Shown one piece after another: positions 17,715-31,398 of a stretch of DNA of 64,000 bases. The stretch is from Ramlibacter paludis (lineage in GTDB: Bacteria; Pseudomonadota; Gammaproteobacteria; Burkholderiales; Burkholderiaceae_C). Numbering within the stretch: position 1 is the stretch's first letter; each line of letters starts with the position of its first letter. The notes beneath the pieces are model-generated. The model had not been told where the DNA came from and ran no database searches. It was given only the letters and a program-made list of their open reading frames with translations. A program made the position numbers and the translations under genes. The stretch lies in contig NZ_JAKLTM010000005.1 of the NCBI RefSeq assembly GCF_022012305.1, positions 372,001 through 436,000 on the forward strand, given 5' to 3'.

Positions 17715-19652
17715 ATGACCACCGCTGTCGCGGATCCCGCGCTGCCCGGCGCCGCCGAAGTGCATCCGAACCAGTTCGCGTTGCTGCGCCAGCGCCGCTT
17801 CGCGCCCTTCTTCTGGACGCAGTTCGCCGGCGCCGCCAACGACAACCTGTTCAAGTTCGCCTTCACGGTGCTGGTCACCTACCAGCTGCAAGTGGCCTGG
17901 CTGCCGCCGGCGCTGGCGGGGCTGGCGATCGGCGCGCTCTTCATCCTGCCCTTCCTGCTGTTCTCCGCCACCAGCGGCCAGCTCGCCGACAAATACGACA
18001 AGCGCAGCCTGATCCTGTTCGTGAAATGGCTGGAGATCGGAATCATGGCCATCGCGGCCTGGGGCTTCTTCCGCGCCGACGTCGTCGCGCTGCTGGCCTG
18101 CACCTTCCTCATGGGCCTGCACTCCACGCTGTTCGGGCCGGTCAAGTTCGCCTACCTGCCGCAGCACCTGAACGAGCGCGAGCTCACCGGCGGCAACGGC
18201 ATGGTGGAGATGGGCACCTTCGTCGCCATCCTGCTCGGGCAGGTCGCGGGCGGGCTGCTGGTGGACGTGCCCGCCATCGGCCCGCAGGCGGTCGGCATCG
18301 CCTGCATCGCCCTGGCCCTCATCGGCCGCCTGGTCGCGCAGGCGATTCCGTCCTCGCCCGCCAGCGCGCCGGACCTGCGCATCAACTGGAACCCGTTCAG
18401 CGAGACCTGGCGCAACCTGAAGCTGGCGCACGGCAACGTCGTGGTGTTCCGCTCGCTCCTGGGCATCAGCTGGATGTGGTTCTTCGGCGCGGTGTTCCTG
18501 AGCCAGTTCCCTTCCTTCGCCAAGGAGGTGCTGCACGGCAACGCGCAGGTCGCCTCGCTGCTGCTGGTGGTGTTCTCGGTAGGCATCGGCATCGGCTCGC
18601 TGCTGTGCGAGATCCTGTCGCGCCGGCACGTGGAGATCGGCCTGGTCCCGCTGGGCGCGATCGGCATGACGGTGTTCGCCGTCGACCTGTATTTCGCCTC
18701 GCGCTCGCTGCCCCCGGCGGGGGAGATGGGCCTGGGTGCCTTCGTCGGCGTCGCGGCGCACTGGCGCGTGATGGCCGACCTCGCGCTGCTGTCGCTGTTC
18801 GCCGGTCTCTACTCGGTGCCGATGTACGCGTTGATCCAGCTGCGCGCCACGCCCACGCACCGCGCGCGCATCATCGCCGCCAACAACATCCTCAACGCGC
18901 TGTTCATGATCGCCAGCGCGGTGATCGCCGGCGCCTTGCTCAAGGCGGGCTTCACCATCGCGCAGATCTTCCTGTTCACCGGCCTCGCCAATGCGGTGGT
19001 CGCGGCCTATATCTTCCTGCTGGTGCCCGAGTACTTCCTGCGCTGCGTGGCCTGGCTGCTGTCGCGCGTGGTCTACCGCTTCGACGTGCGCGGCGACGAC
19101 CACATCCCGGTGCAGGGCCCGGCGGTGCTGGTGTGCAACCACGTGAGCTTCGTCGATGCGGTGCTGCTGATGGCGGCGAGCCCGCGGCCGATCTATTTCA
19201 TGATGGACCACCGCATCTTCCAGGTGCCGGTGCTGGGCTGGCTGTTCAAGCTGGCGCGCGCGATCCCCGTCGCGCCGCAGAAGGAGGATCCGGCCGTCTA
19301 CGAAGCTGCCTTCGAGCGCGCGGCCCAGGTGCTGCGCGAAGGCGACCTGCTGGCGATCTTCCCGGAAGGCGGCATCACCCGCGATGGTGAACTGCAGCCG
19401 TTCAAGGGCGGGGTGATGAAGATCCTGGAGCGCGCCGCTGCGGATCGCGTGCCGGTGAGCGTGGTGCCGATGGCGCTGACCAACCTGTGGGGATCGTTCT
19501 TCAGCCGCATCGAGCGGGGCACGGCGATGGTGAAGCCGTTCCGGCGCGGGTTGTTCAACCGCGTGGGCTTGCATGTCGGGGCGCCGGTGGCGGCGGGGCA
19601 GGTGCAGCCGGAGCTGCTGCAGCAACGCGTGGCGGCGTTGATCGCCTCCTGA
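17715..19652 (+). CDS. MFS transporter fused to PlsC-type acyltransferase (LplT-Aas-like)
   Basis: 645 residues. Residues 1-430 form an MFS transporter resembling the lysophospholipid flippase LplT (AGAANDNLFKFAFTVLVTYQL start). Residues 440-630 are a 1-acylglycerolphosphate acyltransferase domain: HX4D motif NHVSFVDAVLL at about H476/D481 and FPEGGITRDGEL at 549-560. In Aas-type systems the acyltransferase is followed by an acyl-ACP synthetase domain, which is absent here. The likely role is flipping and reacylating lysophospholipids at the inner membrane. It nearly abuts the convergent tgt gene. Confidence 0.85.
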   Translation: MTTAVADPALPGAAEVHPNQFALLRQRRFAPFFWTQFAGAANDNLFKFAFTVLVTYQLQVAWLPPALAGLAIGALFILPFLLFSATSGQLADKYDKRSLILFVKWLEIGIMAIAAWGFFRADVVALLACTFLMGLHSTLFGPVKFAYLPQHLNERELTGGNGMVEMGTFVAILLGQVAGGLLVDVPAIGPQAVGIACIALALIGRLVAQAIPSSPASAPDLRINWNPFSETWRNLKLAHGNVVVFRSLLGISWMWFFGAVFLSQFPSFAKEVLHGNAQVASLLLVVFSVGIGIGSLLCEILSRRHVEIGLVPLGAIGMTVFAVDLYFASRSLPPAGEMGLGAFVGVAAHWRVMADLALLSLFAGLYSVPMYALIQLRATPTHRARIIAANNILNALFMIASAVIAGALLKAGFTIAQIFLFTGLANAVVAAYIFLLVPEYFLRCVAWLLSRVVYRFDVRGDDHIPVQGPAVLVCNHVSFVDAVLLMAASPRPIYFMMDHRIFQVPVLGWLFKLARAIPVAPQKEDPAVYEAAFERAAQVLREGDLLAIFPEGGITRDGELQPFKGGVMKILERAAADRVPVSVVPMALTNLWGSFFSRIERGTAMVKPFRRGLFNRVGLHVGAPVAAGQVQPELLQQRVAALIAS

Positions 19653-19656
19653 CGGC

Positions 19657-23977
<4,321 letters not shown>

Positions 23978-23979
23978 TG

Positions 23980-24002
23980 GGGGACAGACCGCAGCTCTGT
24001 CC
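23980..24002. repeat. GGGGACAGA hairpin between recG and oxyR
   Basis: GGACAGA (23982-23988) pairs with TCTGTCC (23996-24002) around a 7-base loop, immediately after the recG stop. The pattern resembles dispersed GGGGACAGA-type repeats of this group. It may also partly attenuate transcription into oxyR; there is no T run. Confidence 0.55.
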
Positions 24003-24023
24003 TCCACTGACTAGAAAAGAAGA

Positions 24024-24977
24024 ATGACGCTCACCGAACTCAAGTACATCGTCGCCGTCGCGCGCGAAAAGCATTTCGGGCGGGCCGCCGAAGCCTGCTT
24101 CGTCTCGCAGCCGACGCTTTCGGTGGCGATCAAGAAGCTCGAGGATGAGCTGGAAGTGAAGCTGTTCGAGCGCAGCGCCAACGAGGTGGCCGTCACGCCT
24201 CTGGGCGACGAGATCGTGCGGCAGGCGCAAAGCGTGCTGGAGCAGGCCGCGGCCATCAAGGAAATCGCCAAGCGCGGCAAGGACCCGCTGGCCGGGCCGC
24301 TGCGGCTGGGCGTGATCTACACGATCGGGCCCTACCTGCTGCCGGACCTGGTGCGCCAGGCCATCGCGCGCACCCCGCAGATGCCGCTGATGCTGCAGGA
24401 GAACTTCACGGTGAAGCTGCTGGAGATGCTGCGCACCGGCGAGATCGACTGCGCCATCATGGCCGAACCTTTTCCCGACACCGGGCTGGCGATCGCGCCG
24501 CTGTACGACGAGCCGTTCCTGGCCGCCGTGCCCACCACGCACCACCTGGCCGTGCACAAGACCATCGTCGCCGAGGAGCTGAAGAAGGAAACGATGCTGC
24601 TGCTGGGCACCGGCCACTGCTTTCGCGACCACGTGCTGGAGGTGTGCCCGGAGTTCGCGCGCTTCTCCAGCGACGCCGAGGGCATCCGCAAGAGCTTCGA
24701 AGGCTCCTCGCTGGAAACCATCAAGCACATGGTGGCCGCCGGCATGGGCGTGACGCTGGTGCCGCGCCTTTCGGTCCCGAAGGACGCCTTCGCCGCCAAG
24801 CCCAAGCGGCGCAGCGACGACCAGGCCTTCGTCAAGTACATCCCGTTCGAAGGCGAGCCGCCCAGCCGCCGCGTCGTGCTGGCCTGGCGGCGCAGCTTCA
24901 CGCGCTACGAGGCCATCGCCGAATTGCGCAACTCCATCTACGCCTGCGAACTGCCGGGCGTGAAGAGGCTTTCATGA
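24024..24977 (+). CDS. oxyR: Hydrogen-peroxide sensor OxyR (LysR family)
   Basis: 317 residues. An N-terminal LysR winged helix (about 1-60, [24 protein letters not shown]) precedes the regulatory domain. The redox cysteines are in [12 protein letters not shown] at C199 and C208, the same numbers and spacing as E. coli OxyR, so disulfide sensing of peroxide is well supported. The stop overlaps the DyP peroxidase start as ATGA, placing a peroxide-consuming enzyme directly under the same message. Confidence 0.93.
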   Translation: MTLTELKYIVAVAREKHFGRAAEACFVSQPTLSVAIKKLEDELEVKLFERSANEVAVTPLGDEIVRQAQSVLEQAAAIKEIAKRGKDPLAGPLRLGVIYTIGPYLLPDLVRQAIARTPQMPLMLQENFTVKLLEMLRTGEIDCAIMAEPFPDTGLAIAPLYDEPFLAAVPTTHHLAVHKTIVAEELKKETMLLLGTGHCFRDHVLEVCPEFARFSSDAEGIRKSFEGSSLETIKHMVAAGMGVTLVPRLSVPKDAFAAKPKRRSDDQAFVKYIPFEGEPPSRRVVLAWRRSFTRYEAIAELRNSIYACELPGVKRLS

Positions 24978-25912
24978 GAACCGACGCACCGAAGAAAGAT
25001 CCGCTCTACCAGCCGGGCATCCTGGACGGCGTGCCGCCGGTGGCGCGCTACGTTCTGTTCAACCTGGCGGACGGCGTGGATGCCGCGGCCATCAAGCAAG
25101 CGCTGTCGCGGCTGGCGCCGCTGGTGAACGGCAGCGACGTGGTGGTCGGCATCGGCCCCTCGCTGGTGAAGGCGCTGGGCGCGGAGATCCCGAACCTGCA
25201 CGAATTCCCGGACCTGTCCGCGCACGGCGTCAAGGTGCCGTCCACGCCCGGCACGCTGTGGTGCTGGCTGCGCGGCTCCGACCTGGGCGATTTGCTGCAC
25301 GTCACGCGCAAGGTGCAGAAGGCGCTGGCACCCGCCTTCACCGTGCGCCACGTGCTCGATGCCTTCCGCCACGCCTGGAGCGAAGGCGGCCACGGCCGCG
25401 ACCTGACCGGCTTCGAGGACGGCACCGAGAACCCGGAAGGCGAGGCCGCGGAAGAGGCAGCCTTCGCGCACGGACTCGGCGAAGGACTGGATGGCTCCAG
25501 CTACGTCGCCACCCAGCAATGGGTGCACGACCTCGACGCCTTCGAGGCGCTGGGCGACCAGGACCGCGACCACGCCATCGGCCGTCGCCTTTCGGACAAC
25601 GAGGAACTGGAAGACGCGCCGGAAGCCTCGCACGTGAAGCGCACCGCGCAGGAAAGTTTCGACCCCGAGGCCTTCGTGCTGCGCCGCTCCATGCCCTGGA
25701 TGCTGAGCATGCAGGCCGGGTTGATGTTCGTCGCTTTCGGCAAGTCGCACGCGGCCTTCGAGGCGCAGATGCGGCGCATGGCGGGCTACGACGACGGCAT
25801 CACCGATGCGATGTTCAGGATCTCCAAGCCGGTGACGGGTGCCTACTTCTGGTGCCCGCCGATGCGCGACGGCCGGCTCGACCTGCGCCGGCTCGGTCTC
25901 GGCACGGCGTGA
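24974..25912 (+). CDS. Dye-decolorising (DyP-type) haem peroxidase
   Basis: 312 residues from the ATG at 24974. The DyP signature [11 protein letters not shown] (GXXDG) supplies the catalytic Asp. The proximal haem His is probably in [10 protein letters not shown], and a distal Arg is in FVLRRSMPW. The [19 protein letters not shown] segment is typical of class B, YfeX-like enzymes. It has no signal peptide, so it acts in the cytoplasm. Coupled to oxyR by ATGA and to ubiA by TGATG, so it is probably induced with the peroxide response. Confidence 0.9.
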   Translation: MRTDAPKKDPLYQPGILDGVPPVARYVLFNLADGVDAAAIKQALSRLAPLVNGSDVVVGIGPSLVKALGAEIPNLHEFPDLSAHGVKVPSTPGTLWCWLRGSDLGDLLHVTRKVQKALAPAFTVRHVLDAFRHAWSEGGHGRDLTGFEDGTENPEGEAAEEAAFAHGLGEGLDGSSYVATQQWVHDLDAFEALGDQDRDHAIGRRLSDNEELEDAPEASHVKRTAQESFDPEAFVLRRSMPWMLSMQAGLMFVAFGKSHAAFEAQMRRMAGYDDGITDAMFRISKPVTGAYFWCPPMRDGRLDLRRLGLGTA

Positions 25913-26772
25913 TGCTGCAAGAGAAGGCGCGGCTCTACCTCGACCTGATCCGCTGGAACCGGCCGGCCGGCTGGCTGCTGCTGCTCTGGCCCTCGCTGGC
26001 CGCGCTGTGGATCGCGGCCGGCGGCTTCCCCGGCTGGCACCTGGTGGTGGTGTTCACGCTCGGCACGATCCTGATGCGCAGCGCCGGCTGCTGCGTGAAC
26101 GACGTGGCCGACAAGGAGTTCGACCGGCACGTGAAGCGCACGGCGCAAAGGCCGGTGACCACCGGGCGCGTCTCGGTGCGGGAAGCGCTGGTGTTCGGCG
26201 CCTTGCTGGCACTGCTGGCGTTCGGCCTGGTGCTGACGACGAACGCGGTTGCCGTCGCCTGGTCCTTCGCGGCCCTGGCCATCGCGATCGCCTATCCCTA
26301 CGCCAAGCGCTACGTCGCCATGCCGCAGGCGGTGCTGGGCGTGGCCTTCAGCTTCGGCATCCCGATGGCTTTTGCCGCCGTCCAGGCGCGCGTGCCGCTG
26401 CTGGCGTGGGTGCTGTTGCTCGGCAACCTGTTCTGGGTGCTGGCCTACGACACGGAATACGCAATGGTCGACCGCGACGACGACCTGCGCATCGGCATCA
26501 AGACCTCCGCCATCACGCTCGGGCGCGCCGATGTGGCGGTGGTGATGGCCTGCTACGTCGCCACGCTCGCTATCTGGGCCGCGGTGCTGGCGGGAAGGAT
26601 TCCGGCGTGGGTGGTCGCGGCGACCGTGCTTGCGGCCGGCGCGCAGGCGGCCTGGCACTACGCGCTGATCCGCGACCGCTCGCGCGAAGGCTGCTTCCGG
26701 GCCTTCCGCCTGAACCACTGGCTGGGGTTCACGCTGTTCGCGGGAACCGTGCTCGGCTACGCCGTGCGGTAG
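25912..26772 (+). CDS. ubiA: 4-hydroxybenzoate polyprenyltransferase
   Basis: 286 residues with about eight membrane helices. The two Asp-rich prenyl-diphosphate sites are [18 protein letters not shown] and [17 protein letters not shown]. It attaches the polyprenyl tail to 4-hydroxybenzoate in ubiquinone synthesis at the inner membrane. Start chosen at the ATG sharing one base with the DyP stop. Converges with proC five bases beyond its stop. Confidence 0.93.
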   Translation: MLQEKARLYLDLIRWNRPAGWLLLLWPSLAALWIAAGGFPGWHLVVVFTLGTILMRSAGCCVNDVADKEFDRHVKRTAQRPVTTGRVSVREALVFGALLALLAFGLVLTTNAVAVAWSFAALAIAIAYPYAKRYVAMPQAVLGVAFSFGIPMAFAAVQARVPLLAWVLLLGNLFWVLAYDTEYAMVDRDDDLRIGIKTSAITLGRADVAVVMACYVATLAIWAAVLAGRIPAWVVAATVLAAGAQAAWHYALIRDRSREGCFRAFRLNHWLGFTLFAGTVLGYAVR

Positions 26773-26777
26773 CCGCT

Positions 26778-27602
26778 TCAGCGGCCGAATTCGTCCCCGA
26801 GTTCCTCGGCGCGCCTGCTCGCCGCGTGCAAGGCCTTGATGAAGCGCGCCTTCACGGCGTCCTGCTCCATCGAAGTCAGCGCCGCGTAGGTGGTCCCGCC
26901 CTTGGAGGTCACGCGTTCGCGCAGCAACTCCAGCGGGTCGGACGAAGCCTTGGCCAGCGCCGCTGCACCCGCGAAGGTGCCGACGGCCAGGCGGCGCGCC
27001 TGCTCGGCGCTCAAGCCCATTTCGCCACCGGCCTGCACCATGGCTTCGAGGAAATAGAAGACGTAGGCCGGGCCGGATCCCGACAAGGCCGTCACCGCAT
27101 CGAGCTGCTCTTCGCGCTCCACCCAGAGCGACTCGCCGGTGGTGGCGATGACCTCTTCGACGCGGGCCTTGTCTTCGGCACTTACCGCGCCGCGGGCAAA
27201 CAGCGCCGTCATGCCCTGCCCCACCAGGGCCGGCGTGTTGGGCATGGAACGCACGATGCGCTCGGTGCCCAGCCACTGGGCGATGCTGCCGGATCGGATG
27301 CCGGCGGCCACGCTCAGGTGCAGCGCCTGCGCGACGTGGGGCCTGGCCGCCGCGGCGGCGTCCTTGAAGGTCTGCGGCTTCACCGCCCAGACCACCAGCG
27401 TGGCGTCGGCCAGTGCCGCGCCGGCGGCTTCGTCGGCGCGCACGCCGAACTGCTGCTGCAGCTTCTGCCTCGCTTCGGCCCAGGGCTCCACCACCGCGAC
27501 GCGCGCGGCCGGCAGGCCCTGCTTGACCAGGCCGCCGATGATGGCGCTGGCCATGTTGCCGCCGCCAATGAAGGCGATCCGGCCGCTGTCTTGTGTGCTC
27601 AT
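26778..27602 (-). CDS. proC: Pyrroline-5-carboxylate reductase
   Basis: 274 residues. The N-terminal NAD(P)-binding motif is IAFIGGGNMASAIIGG. The family signature LSGSGPAYVFYFLEAMVQAG and TSKGGTTYAAL are present near residues 160 and 230. It catalyses the last step of proline synthesis. Normal length. Confidence 0.95.
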   Translation of the reverse strand: MSTQDSGRIAFIGGGNMASAIIGGLVKQGLPAARVAVVEPWAEARQKLQQQFGVRADEAAGAALADATLVVWAVKPQTFKDAAAAARPHVAQALHLSVAAGIRSGSIAQWLGTERIVRSMPNTPALVGQGMTALFARGAVSAEDKARVEEVIATTGESLWVEREEQLDAVTALSGSGPAYVFYFLEAMVQAGGEMGLSAEQARRLAVGTFAGAAALAKASSDPLELLRERVTSKGGTTYAALTSMEQDAVKARFIKALHAASRRAEELGDEFGR

Positions 27603-27612
27603 GGGCAGGAGT

Positions 27613-28737
27613 CTAGTCGAGGAATTCGAAGGCGGCGAACTGCGTCACCTGGTTCGCCGCGAAGTTGTCGTCGCTCACCACCACCAGCGTGCGCCGGCCG
27701 TTGGGCAGGCGCGGTCCCCAGCACATGCCCTCGGTGTTGTCCAGGCGCGAGAGGCCGAAGTCGGCGAAATCCGCGACGGGCTGCTTGGTGAGCGCGCGGA
27801 ATTCGCCCGCCACCAGCTTGTCCTGGCGCAGCACGTCGCTTCCTTCGCGCGTGTCCACCGCGTAGATGCGCAGCGACATGCCGGTGCCCATCGCGAAAGA
27901 ACGCTCCAGCACCAGCATGCGATCGGCGTCCAGCATCAGGATCTCGCTCACGCCGTTGTCGGCAAAGCCGCCGGGCAGTTGCGGTGCGCGCGGGATCGGA
28001 TCGGGGATGTACGCGACCTGGCGGACCGCCTGCCCGCTGGCGACGTCGAAAGCGGTGAAGCGGCAGGGGCCGCCGGCGGCACCGACGCGCGGCACCGGGC
28101 CGTCCTGCTCCAGCGCCGCTTCCATGGCGACCCAGGCCGTGCGCGCATCGGGCGTCAGCGCGAGACCCTCGAACGTGAGGTTGTTGCGCGGGCCGGTGCC
28201 GGGCTTGGCGGGCCAGCGCAGCATCGCAGGGAGGTCGAACTCGCGCACGTAGCTGCCGTCCAGGCGCGCCTCGGTGACGGCCGGCGAGCGGTTGGCGCGC
28301 GGATCGCCTTCGCTGGTCCACAGCACGCCGCGGCCTTGCGGCAGCAGGCGGATCGATTCCGGATCGATGGTCTCGGGCGCGCCGCGCGGCGGGTAAGGCC
28401 GGCCATCGGGGCCGCGCAAGGTCGAGACGCCTTTCACCTGCACCGCGATGCCTTGTGGGGTTACGCCGATGTCCAGCGCGTAGAAGCGCGCCGGCTGCAG
28501 TTCCGAGCGGTCGTCGCTGATGGCCACCCAGGTGCCGGTCGCGGGATCGAAGTCGATGCCGGACAGGCCGCCGACGGTGGTGCCCTGGAACTGCATCTTG
28601 TGCGGCAGCGTCGTTTCGCCGAGCAGGCGCAGGTGCGGCGTGGAAGCGCGCGGCAGCGGGATGGGACTGGCGCAGCCGGCCAGGGTGGCGGCGCCGGCCG
28701 CGCGCAACAAGGCGCGGCGCGTGAAGGCGGAATCCAT
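27613..28737 (-). CDS. Esterase-like activity of phytase domain lipoprotein
   Basis: 374 residues. The N-terminus FTRRALLRAAGAATLAGCASP combines a twin-arginine motif with a lipobox, predicting a Tat-exported lipoprotein. The body matches the phytase-like esterase domain (VGGLSGIDFDPATGTWVAISDDRS near the start, then DPESIRLLP, NLTFEGLALTPDARTAWVAMEA, DNTEGMCWG), a likely beta-propeller. Enzymatic activity is not established for this group. It lies 10 bases downstream of proC's start on the same strand, transcribed towards proC. Confidence 0.83.
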   Translation of the reverse strand: MDSAFTRRALLRAAGAATLAGCASPIPLPRASTPHLRLLGETTLPHKMQFQGTTVGGLSGIDFDPATGTWVAISDDRSELQPARFYALDIGVTPQGIAVQVKGVSTLRGPDGRPYPPRGAPETIDPESIRLLPQGRGVLWTSEGDPRANRSPAVTEARLDGSYVREFDLPAMLRWPAKPGTGPRNNLTFEGLALTPDARTAWVAMEAALEQDGPVPRVGAAGGPCRFTAFDVASGQAVRQVAYIPDPIPRAPQLPGGFADNGVSEILMLDADRMLVLERSFAMGTGMSLRIYAVDTREGSDVLRQDKLVAGEFRALTKQPVADFADFGLSRLDNTEGMCWGPRLPNGRRTLVVVSDDNFAANQVTQFAAFEFLD

Positions 28738-28786
28738 GGGGAAGCAGTCTAGCCGCGGGGAGCTGCGATCGCTGCGCGAACGCGCC

Positions 28787-29818
28787 CTAGGCGGGCGGCG
28801 CGGTGCTGCCGCGCACCACCAGGTCCACCGGATACTGCTGGAAGCTTTCCCACGGCTGGCCCTCCAGCCGCGCGACCAGCTGGTCGGCGGCGGCGCGCCC
28901 GATCTCGGTGATGGGCGTCGCGACGCTGGTCAGGCCGGGCGTCTGCGTCGCGCCCAGGTCCGTGTTGTCCACGCCCGTGATCGAGATGTCCTCGGGGATG
29001 CGCAGGCCGGCCTTGCGGCAGGCCTGCATCGCGCCTACGGCGAAGACGTCGTTGGTGGCGACGATCGCCGTGGGCCGGTCCGGCAGCGCGAGCAGGCGCG
29101 CCGCGGCCGCCTCCGCCGCCGGCAGCGAGATCGGCGCATAGGCGATGTAGCGCTCTTCCAGCGCGAGGCCGTGCTCGGCCAGTGCCGCGCGCAGCCCTTC
29201 GCCGCGGGCACGCGAGCGGTCGTTGCCCTGCAGCGGCGCGCTGAGCAGCCCGATGCGCCGGTGGCCCAGGGCCAGCAGGTGCCGCGTGGCCTGGCCGGAC
29301 GCGGCGCGGTTGTCGAAGCCGACACTCGGATGCCGCTGCAGCGTGTCCACGCCCCAGGTGAGCACGTAGGGGCGGCCATAGTCCTCCAGCAGCGAGAACA
29401 GGGCCTGCTCGTGGTCCAGGCCCACCAGCACGAAGGCGTCGACGCCATGCTCGATCAGCTGGCCGGCGATGCGCGTTTCGGTCGCCAGGTCGTAGTGGTG
29501 TTCGGCCAGCACCAGCGCGTAGCCGCGTTCGTCGAGACGCTGCTGCAAGGCGCTGGTGGTGCGCGCGTACAGCGCGTAGTCGAAGCTGGGGACGATCGCG
29601 CCCACCATCTTGCTGCGGTGGCTGCGCAGCGTGCGCGCCGCCCCGTGCGGAACGTAGCGCAGCTTGGTGGCCGCATCGAGCACGCGCTGGCGCGTGGCCG
29701 GGTCGACCGCCTGCGAGTTGTTCAAAACCCGGGAGACGGTGGCGGTGGACACGCCGGCCAGCCGCGCCACGTCCTTCGCGCCCGAGCGGGCCTTCTGCTC
29801 CATCGCCTGCCTGTCCAT
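28787..29818 (-). CDS. LacI-family transcriptional repressor
   Basis: 343 residues. The HTH and hinge helix lie at about residues 14-65 (KDVARLAGVSTATVSRVLNN). The periplasmic-binding-like effector domain includes VGAIVPSFDYALYARTTSAL and DISITGVDNTDLGATQTPGLTSV. It is divergent from the ABC-sulfatase-glycerol operon. A LacI-type palindrome overlaps its own start codon and a second covers the predicted operon promoter, suggesting that it represses both. The effector is probably a sugar or glycerol-like compound taken up by the operon (inference). Confidence 0.9.
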   Translation of the reverse strand: MDRQAMEQKARSGAKDVARLAGVSTATVSRVLNNSQAVDPATRQRVLDAATKLRYVPHGAARTLRSHRSKMVGAIVPSFDYALYARTTSALQQRLDERGYALVLAEHHYDLATETRIAGQLIEHGVDAFVLVGLDHEQALFSLLEDYGRPYVLTWGVDTLQRHPSVGFDNRAASGQATRHLLALGHRRIGLLSAPLQGNDRSRARGEGLRAALAEHGLALEERYIAYAPISLPAAEAAAARLLALPDRPTAIVATNDVFAVGAMQACRKAGLRIPEDISITGVDNTDLGATQTPGLTSVATPITEIGRAAADQLVARLEGQPWESFQQYPVDLVVRGSTAPPA

Positions 29819-29832
29819 GAAATCGATTGCAC
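29817..29832. promoter_or_regulatory. LacI-type operator overlapping the repressor start
   Basis: ATGAAATCGATTGCAC, centred on the CG step of ATCGAT, fits the LacI-family pattern TGCAATCGATTGCA on its right half with two to three mismatches on the left. It overlaps the repressor's ATG, which would give autorepression. Confidence 0.65.
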
Positions 29833-29898
29833 GAATCTACCCGATCCGATAAGCAAATGAAAACTCTATCCATGGGGAAAGCCCTAGGTAGCACCACA

Positions 29899-29927
29899 AT
29901 GACAGGCCGCGTCGCGCTCGCTAGACT
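29899..29927 (+). promoter_or_regulatory. Predicted promoter of the ABC-sulfatase-glpKD operon
   Basis: ATGACA (29899-29904), 17 bases, then TAGACT (29922-29927). The predicted start of transcription falls at about 29934, inside the operator at 29932-29947, as expected for repression. The elements match consensus in 5 and 4 of 6 positions. Confidence 0.5.
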
Positions 29928-29931
29928 TGCC

Positions 29932-29947
29932 ATGTAATCGATTGCAT
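29932..29947. promoter_or_regulatory. LacI-type operator at the operon promoter
   Basis: ATGTAATCGATTGCAT is a 16-base palindrome with one mismatched pair. It shares the AATCGATTGCA core with the site at 29817. The two centres are 115 bases apart, about eleven helical turns, which would allow looping by a tetramer or dimer pair. Confidence 0.75.
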
Positions 29948-29993
29948 GGCGAACCACCCTTTTCGCTCCCCTACCCACAAGGAGACAGCTGCA

Positions 29994-31391
29994 ATGAAGA
30001 AACAAGCATCCACCCGGCGTCGCTTCCTCGGCCAGGCCGCCGCGCTCGGCGCGGTCGGCGCCGCCGGCACCGGCTGGGTCGGCCCGGCCCTCGCCCAGGC
30101 GCCCGCCGACCTGGCGCCTTACACCAAGGCGAAGATCAACTGGAAGCAGGCCGAAGGCGAGCAGATCTCCGTGGCGGTGATCCCGGCCAGCTACTTCGAC
30201 AACCTGCTCTCGCTGCTGCCGCAGTTCGAGGCGCTCACCGGCATCAAGGTGCGTGCCGAGAAGGTGCCGCCCGGCCAGATCCGCCAGAAGGCGATGCTGG
30301 ACCTGTCTTCCAAGACGGCCACCTACGCCACGCACGCGGCGGACCCGATGTACTACCCGCTGTACGTGTCCAACAAGTGGGTGGAACCGCTGGACAAGTA
30401 CCTGAACGACGCCACGCTGACCGACAAGGACTGGTTCAACTACGGCGACATCCTGAAGGCCTGGCGCGAAGCCGACTCGGTGGACGGCAAGCCCTACGGC
30501 ATTCCCTACGACGGCGAGGTGACGGTGCAGGTCTACCGCAAGGACCTGTACGCGGCCAAGGGCCTCAAGCCCGCGGAAACCTACGACCAGCTGGTGTCCA
30601 ACGCGAAGGCGCTGAACGATCCGGCCAGCCGCGTCTACGGCCTGGCCATGCGCGGCTTCTCCGGTGCCGGCCAGAACATGTACATCTACCCGTCGCTGTT
30701 CCGCAGCTTCGGCGGCGACTGGTTCCACAACAAGCAGGTCACCGTCAACAGCCCCGAGGCGGTCAAGGCGCTGGAGTGGTACGTGAACACGCTCACCGCC
30801 TATGCGCCGCCGGCGGTGCGCAACTGGAACTGGCCCGACATCGCCGATGCCTTCTCGCAAGGCACGGTGGCCTGCTACCTCGACGCCCACTCCTCGGCGG
30901 CGGTGATCACCAACCCCGAGAAGTCCAAGGTGGTCGGCAAGGTGGCCTATGCCCGCTGGCCCAAGGGCCCCAACGGCAAGCGCGTCACCTCGATCTGGAA
31001 CTGGGGCTTCCCGATCAACGCCGCGCTGACGGAAAAGCAGAAGAAGGCCACCTGGCTCTTCATCAGCTGGGCCGCCTCAGCCGAGACCCAGGCCCGCACC
31101 TCCTGGAAGTTCGACGGCCCGGCCAAGCGCTCCGGCCTGAACCGCACCTCGCTGTGGAAGGCGCCCGAGTTCGCCGCCGCCATGAAGGGCGCGGGCGACA
31201 ACTTCATCGAGGCCGCCCTCGAATCGCTGGAGCACGACACCGACGTCGAATGGCGCCCGCGCGTGCCGCAATGGCCCGCCGTCGGCGAAACCATGGCCAC
31301 CGCGATCCAGTCGGCCCTGGTCGGCCAGAAGAAGCCGAAGGAAGCGCTGGACGAGGCGCAGGCGCGCATCGTCCAGATCATGAAGGCCTGA
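29994..31391 (+). CDS. ABC transporter solute-binding protein (CUT1-type)
   Basis: 465 residues from the ATG at 29994. This start is chosen for its AAGGAG ribosome site at 29979-29984; an upstream in-frame ATG at 29946 falls in the operator. A twin-arginine signal (TRRRFLGQAAALG) ends near ALAQ. The mature protein is a family-1 extracellular solute-binding protein (ISVAVIPASYFDNLLSLLPQFEALTGIKV). It presents an unknown ligand to the two permeases that follow. First gene of the LacI-controlled operon. Confidence 0.88.
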   Translation: MKKQASTRRRFLGQAAALGAVGAAGTGWVGPALAQAPADLAPYTKAKINWKQAEGEQISVAVIPASYFDNLLSLLPQFEALTGIKVRAEKVPPGQIRQKAMLDLSSKTATYATHAADPMYYPLYVSNKWVEPLDKYLNDATLTDKDWFNYGDILKAWREADSVDGKPYGIPYDGEVTVQVYRKDLYAAKGLKPAETYDQLVSNAKALNDPASRVYGLAMRGFSGAGQNMYIYPSLFRSFGGDWFHNKQVTVNSPEAVKALEWYVNTLTAYAPPAVRNWNWPDIADAFSQGTVACYLDAHSSAAVITNPEKSKVVGKVAYARWPKGPNGKRVTSIWNWGFPINAALTEKQKKATWLFISWAASAETQARTSWKFDGPAKRSGLNRTSLWKAPEFAAAMKGAGDNFIEAALESLEHDTDVEWRPRVPQWPAVGETMATAIQSALVGQKKPKEALDEAQARIVQIMKA

Positions 31392-31398
31392 TGCCACG

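Noticed and set aside
29946..29993. Upstream ATG for the solute-binding protein
   Set aside because: It lies in the operator and has no ribosome site, and it would put 16 extra residues before a good twin-arginine signal peptide.
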